Assembly (NCBI GenBank): GCA_002011215.1
Contig: MTML01000057.1
Coordinates: 7 to 34,480, forward strand
DNA: 34,474 nucleotides
DNA from: Archaeoglobus sp. JdFR-24
Lineage (GTDB): Archaea; Halobacteriota; Archaeoglobi; Archaeoglobales; Archaeoglobaceae
Direction: 5' to 3'
Shown here piece by piece: positions 6,577 to 13,998 of the stretch. Position 1 is the first letter of the stretch. The number at the start of each line of letters is the position of its first letter. The translations under genes were made by a program, and so were the position numbers. Below the pieces are notes generated by a model that saw only the letters and a list, made by a program, of their open reading frames with translations, made no database searches and was not told where the DNA came from.

Positions 6577-8460
6577 ATGTCATCATTTAATGAGGGACTG
6601 GATTTTGAGAAACTTGGGTTAAAGGTGGGAATTGAGATCCATCAACAACTTGATACATCTCACAAGCTTTTTTGCTCATGTCCTACAATTCAAAGGGATG
6701 TAGATGAATCAAATTTCGAGTTTTTCAGGTATCTGAGGGCAAAAAAGAGTGAAATGGGTGAAGAGGACAGAGCAGCTAGAGAGGAAGTTTTAAGGAGTAA
6801 GCGCTTTATATACAAGTTTTATGACTCAACATGCCTTGTGGAGGCAGATGAAGAGCCGCCAAGGGAGATAAATCGAGAAGCGATAAGAATTGCCATACAG
6901 ATAGCCAAAATGCTCGATATGGAAGTGGTCGATGAAATCCATGTGATGAGAAAAATTGTAATTGACGGCAGCAACACCACTGGCTTTCAGCGAACAGCCT
7001 TGGTTGCGTTTGATGGTGGAATAAAGTTGAATGGAAATCTCATCAGGATATCGACCCTCTGTGTTGAGGAGGAGGCTTGCAGGAAGATCGAGGAGAAAAA
7101 TGGCAGCGTCGTTTATTCGCTTGACCGTCTCGGCATCCCGCTTGTGGAAATTGGAACTGAACCCGATATAAAAACTCCCAGGGAGGCTGTGGAGGTCGCA
7201 AAAAAACTGGGCATGATTCTGAGATCAACAGGGAAAGTCAAGAGGGGACTTGGCACAATCAGGCAGGATGTGAACATATCGATAAGAGGAGGAGCGAGGG
7301 TTGAAATTAAAGGTGTACAGACGCTTGAAATCCTCGATAAAATCGTTGAGTATGAGGTGTTAAGGCAGGTAAACCTTTTGAAAATCAGGGATAAGCTCCG
7401 AAAAAGAGATGCGAGTGTAGATGGAAGAATTCATGATGTATCACATATCTTTAAGAAAACAAAATCCCGGGTACTGAAAAGAGCTGAGTTTATTGGAGCA
7501 ATACTTCTGAAGGGTTTTTCAGGTTTGATAGGGTTTGAAATACAGCCTGGAAGACGATTAGGGACAGAATTTGCCGATATTTCGAAGACATTTGGTCTTG
7601 GGGGAATATTTCACACGGATGAGCTTCCTGCTTATGGCGTGACATCCGAAGAGGTAGATCAGCTGAGAAAGTTACTGAAGGCCCGTGATGAAGATGGAAT
7701 TATACTGGCAGCAGGTCCAAAAAGCAGGGTGGAAAACACTCTAAAGAGGATAGCTGAAAGGGCCCAGATCTGCATGGTTGGCGTTCCTGAAGAGACCAGA
7801 AAGGCGAATGAAGATGGATCCACCTCTTATCTCAGACCACTCCCTGGGGCTGCGAGAATGTATCCAGAAACGGATGTGCCGTATGTGGTGGTTGATGAGG
7901 AACTCCTCAAAGTGGAAATTCCAGAGTTAATCTCTGAAAGGGCTGAGAGATACATGAAAATGGGACTACCGGAGGATCTTGCATACATCATCGCTGATTC
8001 ACCATTCAGGGATGTTTTTGAGAAGTATTCTGAAAGACTACCACCTTCTCTCGTCGCAAGAGTTATCCATCTGAGCCCTTCTGAATTAAAAAAGGAAGGT
8101 TTGGAAGTGGATAATTTAAGAAAGGAGCATTTTGAGACCACTCTCGAGCTCATAATTGAAGGAAAAATTGCCAAAGAGGGTGCATTAGAGGTTTTGAGAG
8201 CATTCTGTGAAAACCCTGTTGCTCTGCCGGATGAGGTGGCTGAAAAAATAACGGAAGAAATTGGAACGAAAGGAGAAAACGAGCTTGATATATTTATAGA
8301 TAACCTGTTGAGAGAAAAAGCAGATTTTGTGAGAGAAAGAGGTAAAATGGCCTTTAAACCATTAATGGGTATCGTGATGAAGGAGTTCAGGGGCAAGATT
8401 GACGGGAAGGTTATTGCAGAGAAACTTCAGAAGGCTATAGGGAACTTTTTGAAGGAATAG
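6577..8460 (+). CDS. gatE: Glutamyl-tRNA(Gln) amidotransferase subunit E
   Basis: GatE pairs with GatD to convert Glu-tRNA(Gln) to Gln-tRNA(Gln) in Archaea. The 627-aa length fits. The opening GLKVGIEIHQQLDTSHKLF motif (residues 14-32) with CSCPT is the GatB/GatE signature. The IDGSNTTGFQRT block, IRQDVNISI, the insert domain in the middle and the C-terminal tail-like helical region follow in order. ATG at 6577 is preceded by GGTGTGATT; the frame also allows GTG at 6571. Two TATA-like elements (6535-6542 and 6551-6558) lie upstream. GatD is not in the window. Confidence 0.96.
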   Translation: MSSFNEGLDFEKLGLKVGIEIHQQLDTSHKLFCSCPTIQRDVDESNFEFFRYLRAKKSEMGEEDRAAREEVLRSKRFIYKFYDSTCLVEADEEPPREINREAIRIAIQIAKMLDMEVVDEIHVMRKIVIDGSNTTGFQRTALVAFDGGIKLNGNLIRISTLCVEEEACRKIEEKNGSVVYSLDRLGIPLVEIGTEPDIKTPREAVEVAKKLGMILRSTGKVKRGLGTIRQDVNISIRGGARVEIKGVQTLEILDKIVEYEVLRQVNLLKIRDKLRKRDASVDGRIHDVSHIFKKTKSRVLKRAEFIGAILLKGFSGLIGFEIQPGRRLGTEFADISKTFGLGGIFHTDELPAYGVTSEEVDQLRKLLKARDEDGIILAAGPKSRVENTLKRIAERAQICMVGVPEETRKANEDGSTSYLRPLPGAARMYPETDVPYVVVDEELLKVEIPELISERAERYMKMGLPEDLAYIIADSPFRDVFEKYSERLPPSLVARVIHLSPSELKKEGLEVDNLRKEHFETTLELIIEGKIAKEGALEVLRAFCENPVALPDEVAEKITEEIGTKGENELDIFIDNLLREKADFVRERGKMAFKPLMGIVMKEFRGKIDGKVIAEKLQKAIGNFLKE

Positions 8461-8523
8461 GAATGGACAGCAGAGTGAGCGATCTCCGGGGATTGGATTA
8501 TTAATATTGTCTCTTGACAATAC

Positions 8524-9255
8524 TTAAACCCATCTGCAGAGTCTCCTCTCAAGAAATTCCACGAACAGATATAATGTAAATCCTAAAAGAGCCATGGAAA
8601 CGATTCCAGAATACAATCCTTCGTAATCCGCTCTGCTCCATGAATCCAGGATTATGTAGCCCAGTCCACTGGTGGTTGCAAAGGATTCTGCAAAAAACAG
8701 AACTGCAATTGCTGTCCCGATGCTGATCCTCATTGCTGTAAGGATTTTTGGAAGGGATGCGGGAAATATTACGTGCTTGTAGATATCTCTGTTGCTGGCT
8801 CCCAGCGATCTGAGAGAGATGACGTAGTAATCACTCACATTCCTTGAAGCGTCCCTTGTTGTTACAAGAATCTGGAAAAATACTATCATGGAAATGAGAA
8901 TTATTTTGGATGCATCCCCAATTCCAAAAAGGAGGATGATCAAGGGCAGAAGAACGATATGTGGGATCGGGTAGAGGAGATATATGAATGGGGCTACGAT
9001 TCTGTCAATCCTGTCCTGGTAGCTGAGCATGCCAATGGGAACCGCAATCGAGAGGGCAAAAATGATGGAGTAGATCACTCTGAAGGCGCTTGTGAGGAAA
9101 TGAGGTGCAAGATCGGGGAGAGTTGAGATAAAGGATATTATAACGATCACTGGAGATGGTAATGCTGGCGAATTTGCCACGATGGATGTTAGTCCCCACA
9201 ATGCCAGAAGAATTGTTGACGCCATCAGATATCCTTTAATCCTTTCGTTTTTCAT
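8524..9255 (-). CDS. ABC transporter permease, SsuC/TauC/ThiX type
   Basis: A 243-aa inner-membrane permease with about six hydrophobic segments and the EAA loop (SLRSLGASNRDIYKHVIFPASLPKIL), which is the contact site for the ATPase. It belongs to the group serving nitrate, sulfonate, taurine and thiamine-precursor importers. The start at 9255 forms an ATGA overlap with the ATPase stop, pointing to translational coupling; the frame itself is open to an ATG at 9289-9291, which would add a basic 12-residue stretch. Third gene of the importer operon. Confidence 0.88.
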   Translation of the reverse strand: MKNERIKGYLMASTILLALWGLTSIVANSPALPSPVIVIISFISTLPDLAPHFLTSAFRVIYSIIFALSIAVPIGMLSYQDRIDRIVAPFIYLLYPIPHIVLLPLIILLFGIGDASKIILISMIVFFQILVTTRDASRNVSDYYVISLRSLGASNRDIYKHVIFPASLPKILTAMRISIGTAIAVLFFAESFATTSGLGYIILDSWSRADYEGLYSGIVSMALLGFTLYLFVEFLERRLCRWV

Positions 9256-9989
9256 TCTTTTAGCCCTATTATTCTTCTTATTTCCTGACATTTCTCAAAA
9301 TAATCCTCCTCAAATCTGTATTCTGGTTTTGCAGCTCCTTCATTTTCAATAACCTTCTTAACCTTGCCAGGTCTGTTTGTCAGTACTACGATCTTCTTTC
9401 CAAGCAGTACTGCCTCTTCAATACTGTGCGTAACCAGCAGAATGGTTGAACGGGTATCATACCATATATCAATCAAAAAGTTTTGCAGACTCTCTCTTGA
9501 AAGCGCATCAAGGGATGAAAACGGCTCATCCATCAGCATAATTGAGGGTTTAAGGGCTAATGCCCTGGCAAAGGCAACTCTCTGTCTCATCCCTCCTGAA
9601 AGTTGTTTGGGGAAATATTTTTCAAATCCACTTAAACCGAGCTTTTTGATGAGAGTATCAGCAACTTCACTCCTCTTTTTCTTGGAAACTCCGCGTATCT
9701 CCATACCAATGGTGATATTATCTCTGACATTTTTCCAGGGAAAAAGACCATAATCCTGTAGAATCAAAGATACATCCTTTCTCGGTGATTTAACAGGTTC
9801 GCCATCAATCAGAACTTCCCCTTCTGTTGGAGCGAGTAAACCGGAAAAAATGAAGAGAAGTGTGGACTTTCCACAGCCTGAAGGACCTATGATGGCACAC
9901 GTCTCACCCCTCTCAACCACGAATGAAACATCCTCTAAAGCCTGAGTGCCGTCAGGATACGTCATCGATATATCTCTTGCTTCTATCAT
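9252..9989 (-). CDS. ABC transporter ATPase, SsuB/TauB type
   Basis: A 245-aa ATPase with a full set of motifs: Walker A GPSGCGKST at 35-43, Q-loop Gln78, signature LSGGMRQ at 130-136, Walker B IMLMDEP at 150-156 and H-loop His188. It would drive the permease next to it. ATG at 9989 is preferred; a GTG two codons upstream is also possible. A TATA-like run on the minus strand near 10017-10027 could give a separate transcript, but the gap to the binding protein is only 71 bp. The family handles nitrate, sulfonates or pyrimidine precursors; specificity cannot be read from the ATPase. Confidence 0.92.
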   Translation of the reverse strand: MIEARDISMTYPDGTQALEDVSFVVERGETCAIIGPSGCGKSTLLFIFSGLLAPTEGEVLIDGEPVKSPRKDVSLILQDYGLFPWKNVRDNITIGMEIRGVSKKKRSEVADTLIKKLGLSGFEKYFPKQLSGGMRQRVAFARALALKPSIMLMDEPFSSLDALSRESLQNFLIDIWYDTRSTILLVTHSIEEAVLLGKKIVVLTNRPGKVKKVIENEGAAKPEYRFEEDYFEKCQEIRRIIGLKE

Positions 9990-10060
9990 TTTCACATATC
10001 TGGATGTATGATTTCTTTTTAAATTTAATTAAAATTTAGTTCGAAACTCTACGTTCCCCA

Positions 10061-11026
10061 TTATCCATCCATCTCAGCAACTGCCTCGCTGTAGGGAATC
10101 TCACCCTTCAGAAGTCCCTTTTGCATCGCCCATTCCAGATACATACTATAGTACTCTTCCGGAAATCTCTCCGTCTTGGGATAAACTGGCATTTTATAGC
10201 TATTTGCAAGCGGTTCTGGAACCCTTGCAATCTGGATGAACTTCTCTCTGTATCTGTCTGGATTTGAGTTTATTCTCTCGACAGCCTCGTCGTAAGCCTT
10301 GAGGAAGTTCTTCACGACATCCTTTTTCTCTTTAACAAAGTTCTCATTAAAGACTATAACTGTGTGTGAAATACTGTCTTCAAGATCCGCATCTGACATT
10401 ATTTTTTTGGCACCTTTCAGCTCTGCAAGACTTGCAAGCGGCTCGGGGAGTGTTGCAGCATCCACCTTATTGTCCAGAAGTGTCTGCATTCTCAGCGGTA
10501 TGCTTTTGATCTCAACTTTCTCTGCTTTTACACCATATTTTTCGAGCATGATATCTGTGATATATTCAATTATTGTGTTGCTCGATATTGCGATGGTTTT
10601 TCCTTCAAGATCCTTTACTGAACTGATGGATGAATCCGGGGCTGCAAGAATTGTAAAAACTCCCTCCTCAGGCGTTTTTCCCAGACAGATAGAGACTATT
10701 TGTATTTTGTGTCCTCCGTTCCTCAGGAGAATCACCGCAAGAGGATCGGTGAGGACTGCGTCCACCTGCCCAGATGTGAATGCACTATCTCTCTCGATAG
10801 CGCTCTGGAATTGCACAACTTCGACATCCAGGCCGTATTTCTCGAATATCTTCTCCTCATCAGCAACCACGAAGGGAAGAGCGTCCTCGATCGGTAATAT
10901 GCCGACTTTTACTGAAATTTTCTCCTCGGACTTCTCCGGTTCAGACTGAACACAACCAGCAAAAAATCCACCGAAAATTATCGCTACAATTAATGTGATG
11001 ATTGCCGGATTCATTCTCGATTTCAT
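10061..11026 (-). CDS. ABC transporter substrate-binding lipoprotein, SsuA/NMT1 type
   Basis: A secreted binding protein with a basic start, a hydrophobic stretch and a lipobox ending FFAGC near residue 25, so it is probably anchored by lipid to the outer face of the membrane. The mature part follows the NMT1/SsuA fold pattern (VGILPIEDALPFVVADEEKIFEKYGLDVE; SGQVDAVLTDP; AISSNTIIEYI). Candidate ligands are sulfonates, nitrate, or a thiamine pyrimidine precursor; I cannot choose among them. ATG at 11026 lies 25-30 bp from a TATA box; an upstream TTG at 11086 would bury the signal peptide. First gene of the importer operon. Confidence 0.85.
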   Translation of the reverse strand: MKSRMNPAIITLIVAIIFGGFFAGCVQSEPEKSEEKISVKVGILPIEDALPFVVADEEKIFEKYGLDVEVVQFQSAIERDSAFTSGQVDAVLTDPLAVILLRNGGHKIQIVSICLGKTPEEGVFTILAAPDSSISSVKDLEGKTIAISSNTIIEYITDIMLEKYGVKAEKVEIKSIPLRMQTLLDNKVDAATLPEPLASLAELKGAKKIMSDADLEDSISHTVIVFNENFVKEKKDVVKNFLKAYDEAVERINSNPDRYREKFIQIARVPEPLANSYKMPVYPKTERFPEEYYSMYLEWAMQKGLLKGEIPYSEAVAEMDG

Positions 11027-11050
11027 GATGAAAGGGTGGGAAGTGGTAAC

Positions 11051-11063
11051 ATCATAAACTTTT
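11051..11063 (-). promoter_or_regulatory. TATA box of the ABC importer operon
   Basis: Minus strand AAAAGTTTATGAT is centred about 30 bp before the ATG at 11026, giving a leaderless or nearly leaderless mRNA. The divergent methyltransferase gene has its own AT-rich element at 11088-11098. Confidence 0.45.
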
Positions 11064-11108
11064 CGATTCAGTAACACGTTTTGCAATCAATTTTTTAATC
11101 GCTGTAAG

Positions 11109-12062
11109 ATGGTAATGCTAATGAAACCTGCGGACATCTTCAAAGAAAATTCTGAATTCTTCGACAGATATTCCAGAATAGATTCAAGTCAGGAATTCTT
11201 GGAGTACATGGCAAAGCCTTTGAGGCAGAGTATAAGAGTCAATACACTTAAAATTGAACGGGGAAGAATTGGAGAGATTGTTGAAAATTTAAAGAATGAT
11301 TTTGAACTTGGACAGATTCCCTGGTGTGAGGAGGGTTTTTTTGTTAATACTGGTGTGAGATCGGGCAGGATAACCTTAACAGTTGAACATCAGCTTGGCC
11401 TCATCTTCTCTCAGGAAGCGAGTTCGATGATACCGCCCGTGATTCTTGAGCTCAGACCTGGCATGAAAGTTCTGGATATGGCTGCCTCTCCCGGAGCAAA
11501 GACAACTCAGATCGCCGCATATATGGAAAACAGGGGATGCATTATCGCCAATGATGTTAAATTTTCACGCCTGAATGTGCTCATATCCAACATTCAAAAA
11601 TGCGGAGTTTTGATTGCAAAGGTTACTATGATGGATGGCAGAACCTTTAGAAAATGGGAAAACAGGTTTGACAGGGTTTTGCTTGATGCTCCATGCAGCA
11701 ATGTTGGAATGATAAGAAAGAACTTCAAGTACATGAAAATTTGGAAAATGAGAGATGTGGTTGCTCTCTCCAGACTGCAAAAACAACTCATCAGGGCAGC
11801 ATACAGAACTTTAAAGCCAGGAGGCATTCTTGTTTACTCAACGTGCACACTCGATCCGATGGAAAATGAAGAGGTTGTTGACAGCCTTTTATCAACGACC
11901 GATGCGACTCTTGAGGAAATAAAAATCCCGGTGAAGGGTAGAGAACCCTTCACCGAGTTCGAAGGGGAAAAATACGACAGCGAAGTGAAAAAATGTCTCA
12001 GGATACACCCTCAGGACAACAATACAGAAGGCTTTTTTGTTGCAAAGATCCTTAAGGGGTGA
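11109..12062 (+). CDS. RNA m5C methyltransferase, NOL1/NOP2/Sun (RsmB) family
   Basis: The 317-aa enzyme transfers methyl from S-adenosylmethionine to C5 of cytosine in tRNA or rRNA. SAM-binding motif I is VLDMAASPGAKTTQ at 121-134. The two active-site cysteines are C196 in DAPCS and C246 in STCTLDPMENEE, which is the nucleophile in this family. An N-terminal RNA-binding part (SIRVNTLK at 41-48) is present. Three in-frame ATGs (11109, 11115, 11121) make the exact start uncertain. It overlaps no gene and runs 4 bp ahead of a COG3270-type partner, which suggests a two-gene unit. Confidence 0.93.
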   Translation: MVMLMKPADIFKENSEFFDRYSRIDSSQEFLEYMAKPLRQSIRVNTLKIERGRIGEIVENLKNDFELGQIPWCEEGFFVNTGVRSGRITLTVEHQLGLIFSQEASSMIPPVILELRPGMKVLDMAASPGAKTTQIAAYMENRGCIIANDVKFSRLNVLISNIQKCGVLIAKVTMMDGRTFRKWENRFDRVLLDAPCSNVGMIRKNFKYMKIWKMRDVVALSRLQKQLIRAAYRTLKPGGILVYSTCTLDPMENEEVVDSLLSTTDATLEEIKIPVKGREPFTEFEGEKYDSEVKKCLRIHPQDNNTEGFFVAKILKG

Positions 12063-12066
12063 TCAT

Positions 12067-12603
12067 ATGAAGGAGAACGGGGATTCGATAAAAAGATCCG
12101 GAAAGAAATCCGGAAAGAAATCCGGAAAGGATTCAGAGGAGAAAATAGAAAAGGTCATTGGGTTATTGAGAGAGCAGTTCGGGGTGGAAAAGGTAGATTT
12201 CGAATTGAAAGAGATGGGGAAAGACAGGATATATGCCTTCAGATGTGAGGAATTTGAGGGTGAACCCGATCATCTGGATTTTATCCACCATGGATTTTAT
12301 TTTGGAAAGCTGGAAAAGGATGGGTTGAGGCTATCGATAGAAGGTTCATTCCTTGTTGGAAGGCTGGCAACGAAAAATGTGGTTGAAATAAACAGGGAAG
12401 ATGTGGAAAAATGGATGATGGGAGAAAACCTGAATTTGAACTCAATGAATCTAAACTTCAAATCTGGAAGAGAGTATAGGGAAATTTCAGATGGTTATGT
12501 GATTCTGAAGTGCGGCAGTTATTTTCTGGGATGTGGAAAGCTTAGGGATGGCGTGATCAGAAATTTTATTCCGAAGAACAGGCAGATAAAGGTCGGAAAA
12601 TGA
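12067..12603 (+). CDS. COG3270-type small protein paired with the RNA methyltransferase (PUA-like)
   Basis: A 178-aa protein that follows the methyltransferase by 4 bp, with GGGGTGATC as ribosome binding site. Its body (GEPDHLDFIHHGFYFGKLEKDGLRLSIEG; LVGRLATKNVVEI; GYVILKCGSYFLGCGKLRDG; IPKNRQIKV) resembles the domain fused at the C-terminus of some NOL1/NOP2 proteins and standing alone in archaea as COG3270, probably an RNA-binding PUA-like module. Residues about 8-24 are a Lys/Ser/Gly stretch built by a 12-bp tandem repeat. I infer that it helps the methyltransferase bind RNA; this is context, not proof. Confidence 0.75.
   Translation: MKENGDSIKRSGKKSGKKSGKDSEEKIEKVIGLLREQFGVEKVDFELKEMGKDRIYAFRCEEFEGEPDHLDFIHHGFYFGKLEKDGLRLSIEGSFLVGRLATKNVVEINREDVEKWMMGENLNLNSMNLNFKSGREYREISDGYVILKCGSYFLGCGKLRDGVIRNFIPKNRQIKVGK
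12097..12129 (+). repeat. 12-bp tandem repeat inside the COG3270-type gene
   Basis: The unit TCCGGAAAGAAA occurs at 12097-12108 and 12109-12120 and again, partly, from 12121. Being a multiple of three it keeps the frame and encodes repeated SGKK in a basic N-terminal tail. Confidence 0.85.
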
Positions 12604-12674
12604 TGGAAATTGGATTAAAATTAAAGGCATAAGTTTCCCGAGACATTCACTTTAGTATCTGGGTATTTTGGTAC

Positions 12675-12711
12675 ACTCAACTGAATTTGAGTAAAGGAAA
12701 ATTTTAAAGGA
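12675..12711 (+). promoter_or_regulatory. Promoter with upstream inverted repeat, ACT-domain gene
   Basis: A 6-bp inverted repeat (ACTCAA 12675-12680, TTGAGT 12687-12692) sits just upstream of the TATA-like AAATTTTAAAGG near 12700-12711, itself about 25 bp before the GTG start at 12732. The position would suit an activator site or BRE-proximal control; function unknown. Confidence 0.35.
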
Positions 12712-12731
12712 TTCAGAATTCAGGAATTATT

Positions 12732-13100
12732 GTGAAAGAATCTGAAAAAGTGGTTAAGGTCTGGAGGGAAAGGTTTTCAATTTTAAAATCTACAAAAATT
12801 GATCCAGATGCCTTTGCGAACATCAGGTATGGGGATGAAATTACAATCGTCATCGAAGAGTCGAGGGAAGGGGATTTCATTGAAATTCAACGGGGTTATA
12901 GGTTATTATCCTTTGATATGGTGTTACCTTTCGGAACAGTGGGGTTCATTGCCAGGATCTCGAAGGCTCTTGCCGATGAGGGGATAAGCATATTTGTAAT
13001 CTCATCCTATACTACTGATCATATACTTGTCAGGGATGAAGATCTGGCAAAAGCAGTTAGGAAATTGGAGGAAATAGGGTTTATAGTGGTTATGGAGTGA
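12732..13100 (+). CDS. ACT-domain protein
   Basis: A 122-aa protein. The C-terminal half (residues about 58-120, GTVGFIARISKALADEGISIFVISSYTTDHILVRDEDLAKAVRKLEEIGF) reads as an ACT-type ligand-binding domain, with the preceding DMVLPFGTVG typical of ACT_7/DUF2241-like proteins. Such proteins sense amino acids; the ligand here is unknown. The start is GTG, set by the TATA box about 25 bp upstream and no ribosome binding site. It is a single gene, not attached to an enzyme domain, so it may act as a small regulatory partner. Confidence 0.7.
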   Translation: MKESEKVVKVWRERFSILKSTKIDPDAFANIRYGDEITIVIEESREGDFIEIQRGYRLLSFDMVLPFGTVGFIARISKALADEGISIFVISSYTTDHILVRDEDLAKAVRKLEEIGFIVVME

Positions 13101-13221
13101 TCTAAAACTTTGAATTAAGCTATAATTAATAAAACATCATAAACTATATAGGTTGAGTTCGCATAAGCTAAACTCTATGAACATAAAAAAATTCTAATAG
13201 CTCTTTCTCAAACAAATACAC

Positions 13222-13887
13222 ATGAAATATAGAATACTTTCCAAACCAAGTTACAGTCTTCTTGAATTTGAGCTTGAAAGCGGAGATGAAATTCAGGCGG
13301 AAACAGGAGCAATGGTTTACATGAGGAATGTTGAGCTGAAAACTGAAATGAAGGGAGGGCTTTTTGGAGGGCTTAAGAGATCCTTGCTGGGTGGCGAGTC
13401 TTTCTTTGTAAATCGTTTTGTATCAAAGGGAAAGGGCCTGCTGGGGTTAGCTCCTCCGTATCAGGGGGATATCACATATATACCGGTTAGCGGAAGACTT
13501 TTTGCTCAGAGCGGTGCATTTCTTGCATCATCTCCTGACATTAATATCGATACTAAGTGGGGTGGAAGGAGAACTTTCTTTGCAGGCGAGGGCCTTTTTT
13601 TGCTTAAACTCGAAGGCGACGGAGATGTGTGGCTCTCATCTTTCGGCGGGATTGAAAGCATAGATGTTGATGGCACACTGAAGGTTGATACGGGTCATAT
13701 AGTTGCTTTTGAGGAAACGCTGAGTTTTAACATTGCAAGGGCGGGAGGTTTAAAGGCAACTCTTTTAAGTGGCGAAGGTCTCGTTGCGGAATTCAAGGGA
13801 ACGGGGAAGGTATGGATACAGACAAGATCTGTTGGGGAGTATCTTGGATGGCTATCCTCCCTTCTTCCTAAGGACAAAGGGAATTAG
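13222..13887 (+). CDS. AIM24/TIGR00266 family protein
   Basis: A 221-aa protein of the widespread AIM24 (DUF124) family: the opening PSYSLLEFELESGDEIQAETGAMVYM, a glycine-rich GGLFGGLKRSLLGGESFFVN, FLASSPDINIDTKWGG, and a final GGLKATLLSGEGLVAEFKGTGKVWIQTR. The fold is a beta-rich tryptophan RNA-binding attenuator-like domain; its molecular role is not established in prokaryotes. It is monocistronic. The 121-bp gap before it is AT-rich, with a weak TATA-like TTCTAATAG about 25-30 bp before ATG. Length is usual for the family. Confidence 0.9.
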   Translation: MKYRILSKPSYSLLEFELESGDEIQAETGAMVYMRNVELKTEMKGGLFGGLKRSLLGGESFFVNRFVSKGKGLLGLAPPYQGDITYIPVSGRLFAQSGAFLASSPDINIDTKWGGRRTFFAGEGLFLLKLEGDGDVWLSSFGGIESIDVDGTLKVDTGHIVAFEETLSFNIARAGGLKATLLSGEGLVAEFKGTGKVWIQTRSVGEYLGWLSSLLPKDKGN

Positions 13888-13930
13888 TCCTCGCCCATGA
13901 TCAGTATAATTTAACCTGTTGCAGAAAACC

Positions 13931-13938
13931 TTAAATAT
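13931..13938 (+). promoter_or_regulatory. TATA box of the secreted-protein/ABC operon
   Basis: TTAAATAT in CCTTAAATATTG. A start about 25 bp downstream falls in the first 21-bp repeat, so the mRNA would carry a leader of about 35-40 nt before ATG 13999. Confidence 0.45.
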
Positions 13939-13954
13939 TGTCGTAGTTATTGCT

Positions 13955-13996
13955 ACTACACGAACGAAGTGAAGAACTACACGAACGGAGTGAAGA
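13955..13996 (+). repeat. Two tandem 21-bp repeats in the leader of the secreted-protein gene
   Basis: Copies at 13955-13975 and 13976-13996 differ at one base (CGAACGAAGTG versus CGAACGGAGTG). They end 2 bp before ATG 13999. The second lies in frame with the gene from a GTG at 13969, so it could be read as an N-terminal extension, but it would put polar residues before the signal peptide. Confidence 0.85.
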
Positions 13997-13998
13997 AT

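Noticed and set aside
7827..8396. Long minus-strand frame of 189 codons inside gatE
   Set aside because: It is antisense to conserved gatE sequence and Ser-rich, as mirrored frames usually are.
10299..10949. Long plus-strand frame of 216 codons inside the binding-protein gene
   Set aside because: Antisense shadow; the opposite strand has a lipobox protein with a clear family pattern.
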